A DNA stretch of 64,000 bases from Chromatiales bacterium. Lineage in GTDB: Bacteria; Pseudomonadota; Gammaproteobacteria; UBA6429. A program made the translations under genes and the position numbers. Under the pieces are notes generated by a model. The model saw only the letters and a list, made by a program, of their open reading frames with translations, ran no database searches and was not told the origin of the DNA. Each line of letters starts with the position of its first letter. Positions within the stretch are counted from its first letter, which is position 1. The stretch covers positions 620,001-684,000 of the forward strand of contig JALTJN010000362.1 in the NCBI GenBank assembly GCA_027076405.1. Reading direction: 5' to 3'. This document shows positions 7,987-15,483 of the stretch, piece after piece.

Positions 7987-8330
7987 GATTTTTAACCGTT
8001 TGTAAAATTTTAATTATTGAAAGCATGCTTGCTTAATTAGACCGGTCTAATATGGCAGTAGCTATTTATGGTTACCGCTATGACAAATAGTAGTTAGCCT
8101 TAATCAGCTTTACAACTATACAAAAGTTGTAATCTTCAATGAAATGGTTAATTTTTAACAGTATTAGATTTTACTAATGTACACGTATAGATTTAAATTA
8201 AAATTCATACTTTCGGGTAGTATCTTTCTTAAAATAATCTCCTAGAATAATGACTACTAAGAAAATAAGGCTTGGTAGTAACAATCTAAGACCTCATACA
8301 ATTTATAATAAGATAGTCGGGAGTATTTTA
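7987..8330. other. Divergent intergenic region between Ser/Thr kinase and pilin gene
   Basis: About 340 AT-rich bases with no supported gene. It holds the 16-base palindrome at 8036-8051 and must contain the promoters of the leftward kinase series and the rightward pilus locus. An in-frame ATG at 8250 would add 27 residues to the pilin, but the extension looks non-coding and lacks the features of a pilin leader. A good Shine-Dalgarno (GGGAG) lies just before the ATG at 8331. Confidence 0.6.
8036..8051. promoter_or_regulatory. Perfect 16-bp palindrome, putative repressor operator
   Basis: ATTAGACCGGTCTAAT is an uninterrupted palindrome. It lies 50 bases upstream of the Ser/Thr kinase start and about 280 bases upstream of the pilin ATG. 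Its TAGACCGGTCTA core resembles operators of TetR-family regulators. No TetR-type gene is in the window, so the binder is unknown. Confidence 0.5.
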
Positions 8331-8561
8331 ATGTTTAAGAGTCGTTTAAAGCAGCTTGGTCAAGGTATGACAGAGTACATCATTATTGTCGCGTTGATTG
8401 CGATTGCCGCGATTGCAGTCTATAGCATTTTTGGTGATACCGTTCGTACACAGGTGGGAAACATGTCTAAAGAACTGGCTGGTGAAAAAGGTAATGCTAA
8501 GGTCAAGGGAAATGTTGATGATGCCACAGGTGCTAAAGGCCTGGATGACTTTAGTAATTAA
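8331..8561 (+). CDS. Flp-type major pilin candidate
   Basis: 76 aa from the ATG at 8331, preceded by GGGAG nine bases upstream. The basic leader MFKSRLKQLG is followed by QGMTEYIIIVALIAIAAIAVYSIFG: a Gly before the processing site, Glu at mature position 5, and a hydrophobic helix, as in Flp/Tad pilins. The hydrophilic tail is Gly/Asp/Lys-rich. Prepilin peptidase should cleave after the Gly. First gene of the Tad locus and the best candidate for the major fibre subunit. The downstream stem-loop at 8615-8644 fits the usual higher expression of pilin relative to assembly genes. Confidence 0.85.
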   Translation: MFKSRLKQLGQGMTEYIIIVALIAIAAIAVYSIFGDTVRTQVGNMSKELAGEKGNAKVKGNVDDATGAKGLDDFSN

Positions 8562-8614
8562 TTAACAACATCGCTCTGCTTTTAAGAGCAATTAAATAGA
8601 AGTGATTTAAACAA

Positions 8615-8644
8615 AACCTGTTCTTAAAAATTTAAGAGCAGGTT
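8615..8644 (+). terminator. Stem-loop after pilin gene, possible partial terminator
   Basis: AACCTGTTCTTAA (8615-8627) pairs with TTAAGAGCAGGTT (8632-8644): 13 base pairs with one G-U-type mismatch and a 4-base loop. T-rich sequence follows within 30 bases (8650-8665). This position after a pilin gene suggests attenuation of readthrough into the assembly genes or mRNA 3'-end protection. Confidence 0.5.
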
Positions 8645-8689
8645 AAGGGTTTTCTATGCTTTTTTGAAATGAAAAAAATTAATTAAATT

Positions 8690-10570
8690 ATGTATCCAAT
8701 CAGACAACAACAAATATTAATTGGCTATCAGTCAGGGCAGACAATGGTTTTCGCTCTGGTATTTATTGTTGTGATTTTAATTGGCGTTATTATTTTATTT
8801 AATACCGGTCAGCTTACCCGGCATAAAATGGAAGTTCAAAATGCAGCAGATGCGGCGGCATATAGTGCGGCAATATTAACCGCACGTGAACTTAATTTTA
8901 TGGCTTATACCAATCGCGCTATGGTGGCAAATCAGGTAACACTGGGACAGTTTGCTGCTTTTGAGTCGTGGGGTCAAAAGTATAAACTGGGTTCACAAGG
9001 GTTAACGATAGGCTATTTACAATTGTTTATTGCGTTTCTACCTGTTACTGCCTGGGATGGCGGAACAACATATAATGTTATTTCCAAGGCACTACAATTT
9101 ACTTTGAAGGGATTTAACTTTATTAATAATGCAACTTCAAAAATTGTAATGGAGCCGTTAAGTCGATTTGCAAATTTATATATACCTGTTATGCAGGGTA
9201 TTTATGCGGGTCACCAAAAAGCTTTAACAATAGGGACATTAGCCTCGCAGTGGGAAATGCTACCAAAGGTCATTGATGACAATGCTAAAGGTGCAAAATT
9301 TTCCAACTTTGGTGCCTTGGCGGTATTTTTAAGCAGTGAGGAACAAAATTTAATCAGCTCTAAGAAAGATAAAATCAGATTTTTAAAAAAGAATAACGAT
9401 AATGAAGGTAAACGGCGATTTGCGGCCTTTGTCAATGACTCAAGAGATGGCTGGACAAGAAATAGACAAAGACAACTGGGGTTACCTCTTGGACATGAGT
9501 TGAATCTTGGATTTGGAGTATTAAAGACAAAAGGTTTTGTCGGCTTTGGTGAAATTCATGGTGGTACCGAACTACGGTTTTTGGGAAGTAAAGAAACCTA
9601 TGGCTGGTCATCTCTCGATAGTGTTGAAGGTGAATTTACATTTGGTGCAAAGTTAGAATTTCGTAGAATTTGCTTGCCTAAATTTTTAGGCGGCGCATGT
9701 TTTACTCCTCCTACGATTGGTTTTCCCAAAGTCGGAATTGAGCATCTTGATTTTGCCGGCTCGGCAGCCGAAAGAATTAAAGGTAAGAGCGCATCTGAAA
9801 AACTTTTTCGAAGTATTCCGAAATGGAAAAAAGCGCCTTATGGAGAAGTCTGGGATAAAACACCTTTTGCAGCAAAGAGTGCAATTACAACGGGCTATCA
9901 GGGAATCAAGAAAGCAGATCCCCGTTTACCGGATTACTTTGATATTAATCCAGACAAGTATGCTGCAGTAGATTCTGCTCCTGTTTTTATTGTCGCGGTT
10001 CGAAAAAATGGAGATTTACTAAGAACCAGCGATGAACTGGATATGTTTAATAAGCATAAAAATGCAAAACAGCTTGCTGTTACGACCAGACTTGCCGGTG
10101 GCCGGGATGGTTATGGAGAAACAGTAGAAGGAGACCCCGCAAACATACTGCGTAATAAGATTAATAAAATGGTCGAAAAATTCCGCCAGAACCTGTTAAA
10201 CAAAGCTAAGCCACCTGGCGGAATAGGACAAGCTGCAATAGAGAGACTTGTTAAGCAATTTGAAAAACGCTTAAAAGATAAAGTTGATGACTTGCAGGCT
10301 ATTTTAAATGATGCCATCCCTAATACGGCGGCAAAAAAAGGTGGCGTCTTTGCTATCGCTGCAGCTGAAGTTTATTTTAAAAATCCGGATGATAGTGGAA
10401 ATGCGGTTCATGCTAGTACTTATAGTCCTTACTGGCAGGTGCGTTTAACACCGGTTGATGATGATATTCGACGTTGGTCGGTGATTAGTCAGGGATTATT
10501 ACTTACTTCCCCCAAGCCTGCTTTGCCTGAAAATAAGCACCTTGAAAAACTTTCGATAATGGCTGAGTAA
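8690..10570 (+). CDS. TadG-like pilus assembly protein
   Basis: 626 aa. The N-terminal segment SGQTMVFALVFIVVILIGVIILFNTGQ is a pilin-like hydrophobic helix. It is followed by KMEVQNAADAAAYSAAILTARELNFMAYTNRAMVANQ, the signature of the Tad/TadG-like Flp assembly family. The rest is a large, mostly periplasmic or extracellular region with no recognised domain; a von Willebrand A domain is not evident. It follows the pilin by 128 bases and precedes a TadE-like gene by 14 bases. Likely a minor pilin or surface-exposed assembly component (inference). Confidence 0.75.
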   Translation: MYPIRQQQILIGYQSGQTMVFALVFIVVILIGVIILFNTGQLTRHKMEVQNAADAAAYSAAILTARELNFMAYTNRAMVANQVTLGQFAAFESWGQKYKLGSQGLTIGYLQLFIAFLPVTAWDGGTTYNVISKALQFTLKGFNFINNATSKIVMEPLSRFANLYIPVMQGIYAGHQKALTIGTLASQWEMLPKVIDDNAKGAKFSNFGALAVFLSSEEQNLISSKKDKIRFLKKNNDNEGKRRFAAFVNDSRDGWTRNRQRQLGLPLGHELNLGFGVLKTKGFVGFGEIHGGTELRFLGSKETYGWSSLDSVEGEFTFGAKLEFRRICLPKFLGGACFTPPTIGFPKVGIEHLDFAGSAAERIKGKSASEKLFRSIPKWKKAPYGEVWDKTPFAAKSAITTGYQGIKKADPRLPDYFDINPDKYAAVDSAPVFIVAVRKNGDLLRTSDELDMFNKHKNAKQLAVTTRLAGGRDGYGETVEGDPANILRNKINKMVEKFRQNLLNKAKPPGGIGQAAIERLVKQFEKRLKDKVDDLQAILNDAIPNTAAKKGGVFAIAAAEVYFKNPDDSGNAVHASTYSPYWQVRLTPVDDDIRRWSVISQGLLLTSPKPALPENKHLEKLSIMAE

Positions 10571-10584
10571 GGGGCAATATTAAT

Positions 10585-11580
10585 ATGAATAAACTCTCAT
10601 CATATATTCGTTCTCAATCAGGACAGGCGATTACAGAATTTAATGTCACAGCCGCTTTTTTACTTGTTCCGCTATTTATCATGATCCCGCTGCTAGGGAA
10701 GTATATTGATATGAAACATTCCTCGGTGCAGGCTGCACGTTATATGGCCTGGGAGCGTACAGTCTGGTTTGACGATAAAACGAAACCGCAAAATACAACC
10801 ACAGCTCAGGTTAAATCGCAAAATCAGCTTATTAAAGAAACACAGCAGCGTATTTTCTCCGGAGTTACAGAAGACTCCTTGGCCGGAGGTGATCTTAATG
10901 CTTTGTGGAATGATCGCGGTAACAGCATTATCAAATCATCAGATGACATTGAAGTGAGCTTTTTAAACGGAGGGAATGAAGATGTTTTGCGAATGGATGA
11001 TGATGAAAACCCGGCGAATGACAAGCAATCTTACTCTTATAAATTTATAGAGCTTGCCTCGGAAGGTATAGGCATCACAGCGAATGCAATGGGTGAGCTA
11101 TTAAGTGCCGGAATAAGAGCTTTTAATGGTGTTGTTAATCTTGTTGCACCCGGTGCACCGAGATTACCTCAACCTAAACGACCAGATGTTATAAATAAAT
11201 TTCAGTTCAAAGGTTATTACCGCTCAGATATACAGATGAATATTGATAACAATCAATATGAAAATATTTTTAAATCCAGAGCACCTGTAATAGCCAGTCA
11301 GGCATCAGTTTTAACTGATAGCTGGGTGGTTGAAGGAAATAATCAGTTCGCCAAATGGACAGATAGTTTTGTCCCTTTTTCTCCATTAAGAACTATTTTT
11401 GAACCGATTAAATCAGCATTTACCCTTGGTGGTATTGATGCGCTTAAAACAATTGCTCCCGCTCCGGAATTTGCAGATCTGAACTTTGGATATGTTGATA
11501 CTGATCCGGTTACAGACAGCTCTTATGTTCCGGATAATTTATGCCCGAACGGTTTATGTTCATACGAAGAGTTGCCATGA
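10585..11580 (+). CDS. TadE-like pilus protein
   Basis: 331 aa. The leader ends SQSGQAITEFNVTAAFLLVPLFIMIPLLGKYIDMKHSSVQAARYMAWERTVW. Gly-Gln-x-x-x-Glu-Phe plus one hydrophobic helix and the SVQAARYMAWE continuation mark a TadE-type minor pseudopilin, here with a long, unrecognised exported domain. Its stop overlaps the next start (ATGA at 11577-11580), so the two are probably translated together. Confidence 0.75.
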   Translation: MNKLSSYIRSQSGQAITEFNVTAAFLLVPLFIMIPLLGKYIDMKHSSVQAARYMAWERTVWFDDKTKPQNTTTAQVKSQNQLIKETQQRIFSGVTEDSLAGGDLNALWNDRGNSIIKSSDDIEVSFLNGGNEDVLRMDDDENPANDKQSYSYKFIELASEGIGITANAMGELLSAGIRAFNGVVNLVAPGAPRLPQPKRPDVINKFQFKGYYRSDIQMNIDNNQYENIFKSRAPVIASQASVLTDSWVVEGNNQFAKWTDSFVPFSPLRTIFEPIKSAFTLGGIDALKTIAPAPEFADLNFGYVDTDPVTDSSYVPDNLCPNGLCSYEELP

Positions 11581-12248
11581 AGATGAGAACATTAAGTACA
11601 GCTTTGTTGTTTTTTGGTTATAGCTCATTGCTCCTGGCTTTTTGGCCAAATATATCTTTGCCTCCGCAGTCAACAAAACAGGAAGTGGTTAAGGATCTTC
11701 GGGTAAATGGGTTAGATATGCAATTAATCAATTTTTCCAGTCGTTTGTCTGAAAGGCAGGTTATCAATTATTACCGAAATAAATGGGCAAATAAGTTTGC
11801 AGAGTCAGTATCAGGCCCTTGGCAACAAATAAGTCAGATGCAAGACAACTATTTTATTACCGTACAGGTACAGGAGAATAATTTTGCAGGCTCAACAGGA
11901 CGGATCAGTATTTTATCCAGAGCAAAAAAAATTCCTGAAGTTGGAAAAAATATTCCAATGCTGGATAGTTCAAGAGTGTTAAATGAAGTTGTTTCTAAAG
12001 ATAAGCTGACTAAATCAACGGTTGTTCTGTTATCGAATGCATATTCAGCAGATGATAATGCGGCGTTTTATGAAAAGTTTTATTCAGGTTCAGGTTGGAA
12101 AGTGATGATGAATCAGAATATGCAGGAACGTGGAACAAGCATGGTGTTTAAAAAAGAAAGAACAGAAATATTAATAACAATTAAAGATGTTGCAGACGGT
12201 AGTACGGTTGTAATGAATAAAGTTGAACAACGAGGCTGGTTTAACTAG
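11577..12248 (+). CDS. Hypothetical exported protein of the Tad locus
   Basis: 223 aa from the ATG at 11577, chosen because it overlaps the preceding stop codon (ATGA) and is followed by a signal-like helix (MRTLSTALLFFGYSSLLLAFWP). An in-frame upstream ATG at 11541 would lie inside the preceding gene. No domain is recognised. The mature part has two similar stretches (NGLDMQLINFSSRLSERQVINYYRNKW and NAYSADDNAAFYEKFYSGSGWKV), each resembling a small alpha-beta unit with an aromatic Y/F-Y-x-x-x-W/G pattern. Between TadE-like and pilin-like genes, it is likely a periplasmic accessory factor (inference). Confidence 0.7.
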   Translation: MKMRTLSTALLFFGYSSLLLAFWPNISLPPQSTKQEVVKDLRVNGLDMQLINFSSRLSERQVINYYRNKWANKFAESVSGPWQQISQMQDNYFITVQVQENNFAGSTGRISILSRAKKIPEVGKNIPMLDSSRVLNEVVSKDKLTKSTVVLLSNAYSADDNAAFYEKFYSGSGWKVMMNQNMQERGTSMVFKKERTEILITIKDVADGSTVVMNKVEQRGWFN

Positions 12249-12250
12249 AA

Positions 12251-12454
12251 ATGAAAAATAGCAATATAGAAAAAATAAAAATACAGCAGGGACAATCTAT
12301 GGTGGAATATCTGGTTGTTACAGCGGCCATTATTGCTGCATTGTATTCAGGAGGAGATGTTATGAACGCTATGCAGGAAGCATGGAAAGGTTCTTATGAA
12401 GGTTACGCTTATACAATTTCAGTAGCAGAAATACCTGATGATACTGAAAACTAA
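12251..12454 (+). CDS. Small Flp/TadE-like minor pilin
   Basis: 67 aa. QQGQSMVEYLVVTAAIIAALYSG has the Gly-Gln-x-x-x-Glu-Tyr processing context and hydrophobic helix of Flp pilins, followed by a short soluble tail. It sits two bases after the preceding gene and before cpaB. It is probably processed by prepilin peptidase and incorporated as a minor subunit (inference). Confidence 0.7.
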   Translation: MKNSNIEKIKIQQGQSMVEYLVVTAAIIAALYSGGDVMNAMQEAWKGSYEGYAYTISVAEIPDDTEN

Positions 12455-12538
12455 TATAACAGGTGTTCTTAATAATTATAAAAATATTATAGTTATAAAA
12501 ATATTATTCATCATTTACTTTAAAGAAGAAAAAATAAT

Positions 12539-13996
12539 ATGAGCCAGACAAATCAATTTAAATCATTTTTAGCAGTTCTAAGAGCTAACCGACCATTACG
12601 TCTATTGGTTATTGCGGTTGGTGTGGGCATTCTGGCTGCATTTTTAGCAATGCAGTATCTAAAATTAAGAGAAGCTGCGTTAAAAGCAGAATATCAAAAG
12701 TCCGGTGACAGTATGATTCGTGTCATAGTGGCTAAAGGTAATCTGCCTGCTGGTACTGTACTCAATAAATCTAATCTGGCTGCGCGTAAAATACCTGCGA
12801 TGTATGTGCATAAGCATGCGGTACGACCGGGGAAATTTAATATTGTTAAAGGCCGACGTTTACTTGAATCATTAGCTAAAGGTCGACCATTACTATGGAG
12901 TCATGTCACAGGCGATCAACGTCGTGATTTTTCAGATGTTGTTGTTGCAGGACGAAGAGCAATCACCATTCCGGTCGATCAGCTTGCTTCAATTGAAAAT
13001 ATGATTGAACCGGGTAATCACGTTGATTTATATATAACCTTGCCTGCAAATTTAGCCGGTGGTACGGGCGATGGTGATATGGTCTTCCCGCTTTTGCAGA
13101 ACATTGAGGTATTGGCAACAGGACGTAAACTTGATCCAAAAGTTCAGGCCGCAATGCTTGTCTCATATCGTCAACAAAGCAGAAATTTCAATACCCTGAC
13201 ACTTAATATTAAAGCAGAAGAAGCTTCATTATTATTTGCTTCTTCAACTGCTGGTCGAATTACTGCTTCATTGCGAAATAGAAATGATAATGACTTTGTC
13301 TTTACCAGTGTCAGACCTAACGAGATATTAGCGCTGGCGCAGCGTCTTTCACAAAAAGTTAATACCAAGACGCGAGTCGTACGTGACAAAAATGGAAAAG
13401 TTATAGGCCGGGTTGTGAATGGTCGTGTGGTTGATGAAAACGGTAAAGTTATCGGAAAAGTTAATTCAGATGGAACAGTGGTTAATACAACGGGTGAAAT
13501 TATTGGTTCAGCGTCAAATGAGACGGTAATAACAGAAAAAGTTGTTCGTGATAAAAATGGAAAAGTTATCGGTAAGGTTGTTAATGGTCAGGTCATTGAC
13601 GAGGATGGAAATGTTATAGGACGAGTAAAAAAAGACGGCTCCGTTGTTAGTAATACCGGTGAAGATATGGGCGCTGTTACAACAAAAATTATTGACAAGG
13701 TTGAAGTGGTTCGGGGTAAAGACGGGAAAATACTGGGCCGTGTTGTAAATGGCAAAGTTATTGATGCGAATGGAAAAGTTATCGGTAAAGTTAATGACGA
13801 TGGAACAGTCGTTAGTAACTCGGGTAAATCACTTGGCTCTGTATCAAAAGAGCAGGTTACCGACGAGATAGCCAAAACTTTTAGCAATAGTATCAAATCA
13901 CCATCAACAGGAGTGGCAAGTTTGTTGGTCGATTATCTTGTTGGGGGCAATAGTAAAGATGGTATTGCCGTTGTTAACAAAGTGCCAATTAAATAA
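12539..13996 (+). CDS. cpaB: Flp pilus assembly protein CpaB/RcpC with C-terminal repeat insertion
   Basis: 485 aa. One N-terminal membrane helix (about 22-42) is followed by a SAF domain (IRVIVAKGNLPAGTVLNKSNLAARKIP) and the RcpC/CpaB domain (RRAITIPVDQLASIENMIEPGNHVDLY, with NIEVLATG), the periplasmic partner of the secretin. From about residue 278 to 440 there are three tandem copies, about 55 residues each, of a V-R-D-K-N-G-K-V-I-G-x-V-V-N-G / DENGKVIGKV-N-x-DGTVV unit. Typical CpaB proteins are about 260-300 aa, so the repeats account for the extra length. They look like a beta-solenoid or turn-rich extension. The Tad locus context supports the call. Confidence 0.88.
   Translation: MSQTNQFKSFLAVLRANRPLRLLVIAVGVGILAAFLAMQYLKLREAALKAEYQKSGDSMIRVIVAKGNLPAGTVLNKSNLAARKIPAMYVHKHAVRPGKFNIVKGRRLLESLAKGRPLLWSHVTGDQRRDFSDVVVAGRRAITIPVDQLASIENMIEPGNHVDLYITLPANLAGGTGDGDMVFPLLQNIEVLATGRKLDPKVQAAMLVSYRQQSRNFNTLTLNIKAEEASLLFASSTAGRITASLRNRNDNDFVFTSVRPNEILALAQRLSQKVNTKTRVVRDKNGKVIGRVVNGRVVDENGKVIGKVNSDGTVVNTTGEIIGSASNETVITEKVVRDKNGKVIGKVVNGQVIDEDGNVIGRVKKDGSVVSNTGEDMGAVTTKIIDKVEVVRGKDGKILGRVVNGKVIDANGKVIGKVNDDGTVVSNSGKSLGSVSKEQVTDEIAKTFSNSIKSPSTGVASLLVDYLVGGNSKDGIAVVNKVPIK
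13372..13860 (+). repeat. Three tandem ~165-bp coding repeats inside cpaB
   Basis: Units start near 13372, 13538 and 13705. Each encodes a variant of RDKNGKVIGRVVNG-x-V-DENGKVIGKV-x-x-DGTVV-x-x-x-G. The DNA copies have diverged (for example gacaaaaatggaaaagtt, gataaaaatggaaaagtt, aaagacgggaaaata), so the duplication is not recent. The G-K/N-V-I-G core recurs twice in each unit. Confidence 0.8.
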
Positions 13997-14044
13997 CTGA
14001 TTTTAATTTAGATGACTTTAAATAATTATAAAAGAGATTTTCTT

Positions 14045-15472
14045 ATGAAACGAAAAATAGTGTTTTTCATGATTCTTTTTATGCTGGAGTTAACCCTGTC
14101 GGGGGCCGCCATAGCGAAGAAAAAATTCGTTCTTAAAAACCAGTATCTTAAACTTTATAAAGGAGAAGTGAAGGTATTAAAAATTGGTGAAATAGAACGC
14201 GTCGCTGTCGGTAATGGCAAGGTGCTTAGTACTTCGATCACCAAGAAAGGACAGTTAATTATTCTGGCTGAAAAACAGGGTGAAACCATTATTCATATAT
14301 GGGGTAAGGCTGGTTGGGAAAGAGAATTAAAAATTAAAATTTCACAATCAAATCCTAAGTCAGAAGAAACTGAAATAAAGTCTTTGTTGCGCTATTCGCC
14401 CGGATTAAGTGTTCGTACTGTTGGTGGACGTATAGTTATTGATGGTGATGTTGGTCCCCAGGATGCAGCAAAAATTAAAGTCATTAAAAAATATTACCCC
14501 AATATTCTTGTTATGGCACGTGAAACAGTTGCCAGCTTCCATGACAAGATGATTCATATGAAAGTACAAATCACAGAGTTTAGTAGTAGCGCACTGGATG
14601 AAGTAGGTATTAACTGGAATACATCTATTACTGGACCAATAGCCGGTGTTGCTGCTTCGCCAAGCTCGACTTATATCAATCCTGTTGATGGCACATTAGG
14701 TGCGGCAGGGACAAATCCTCTGGCAGGAACAAAACCCTTTGGTTTTTTTGGTTTGGTCACTGCAATGACATCTAAAATAAATTTACTTGAAAGTAATGGT
14801 GACGCCTTAATTTTAGCCTCACCAACACTGATTGCCCGTAGTGGAGGCGAAGCCGAGTTTTTGGCGGGTGGCCAAATACCGTTACCAACAACCAGCCAAA
14901 ATGGCACCAGTGTAGAATTTAAAGATTACGGTATTAAGCTAAAAATAAAACCTGTTGCAGATGATGATGGCAATATAACTGCAAGAGTTGAAACAGAATT
15001 AAGTGCACCGGACTCGTCAACCGCAGTTAACGGTATTCCCGGATTTTTATCAAGAAAAGCTCAGGCTGATCTGAGTATGAAAGATGGGGAAACAATGGTG
15101 ATTTCAGGATTAATGAATTCATCACTAAGTAAGGATACAACAGGAATTAAGTATTTGCGTTCAATACCTTTGCTGGGAGCATTATTCAGAAGTAAAAAAA
15201 CGGTGGATAAGAAGACTGAACTTGTTATTTTTGTGACGCCAAGAGTTATTAATGCCAATTCCCGAATAAACAAGGAAGGTGTAGCGCAGCATAAACGTCT
15301 GATTAAAAAGTTTAGAGAAACTGTTGATCTCGAAGACTGGATGGATGAAGGCTCACAAAACTCGGATCTTCTGGAAATAGAGTCAGATGGAATATCAGAC
15401 ATTATTCAAACGGGAAATAATGCTAAAGAAAATGCTTCTTCGAGTGTTGAAAGCTCGGACATTATTGAATAA
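14045..15472 (+). CDS. cpaC: Tad pilus outer-membrane secretin CpaC/RcpA
   Basis: 475 aa from the ATG at 14045. This start has AAGAGA upstream and gives a clean signal peptide (KRKIVFFMILFMLELTLSGAAIA). An in-frame ATG at 14012 would add 11 unlikely residues. The N-terminal pilus/secretin-associated domain (YLKLYKGEVKVLKIGEIERVAVGNGKV) is followed by a BON-like segment and the secretin domain (VQITEFSSSALDEVGINW, GGQIPLP, VEFKDYGIKLKIKP, IPLLGALFRSKKTVDKKTELVIFVTPRVI). It forms the outer-membrane pore for the Flp fibre. No lipobox is present. CpaB precedes it and the ATPase follows, with no CpaE/TadZ gene between. Confidence 0.92.
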   Translation: MKRKIVFFMILFMLELTLSGAAIAKKKFVLKNQYLKLYKGEVKVLKIGEIERVAVGNGKVLSTSITKKGQLIILAEKQGETIIHIWGKAGWERELKIKISQSNPKSEETEIKSLLRYSPGLSVRTVGGRIVIDGDVGPQDAAKIKVIKKYYPNILVMARETVASFHDKMIHMKVQITEFSSSALDEVGINWNTSITGPIAGVAASPSSTYINPVDGTLGAAGTNPLAGTKPFGFFGLVTAMTSKINLLESNGDALILASPTLIARSGGEAEFLAGGQIPLPTTSQNGTSVEFKDYGIKLKIKPVADDDGNITARVETELSAPDSSTAVNGIPGFLSRKAQADLSMKDGETMVISGLMNSSLSKDTTGIKYLRSIPLLGALFRSKKTVDKKTELVIFVTPRVINANSRINKEGVAQHKRLIKKFRETVDLEDWMDEGSQNSDLLEIESDGISDIIQTGNNAKENASSSVESSDIIE

Positions 15473-15483
15473 GGAAACGTTTG

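Noticed and set aside
8250..8330. Longer pilin reading frame starting at 8250
   Set aside because: It would add 27 residues unlike any pilin leader. The ATG at 8331 has a good GGGAG ribosome-binding site and gives a normal short basic leader.
12963..13896. Several minus-strand open frames inside cpaB
   Set aside because: They are antisense shadows caused by the repetitive codon pattern of cpaB; no start signals or families fit.
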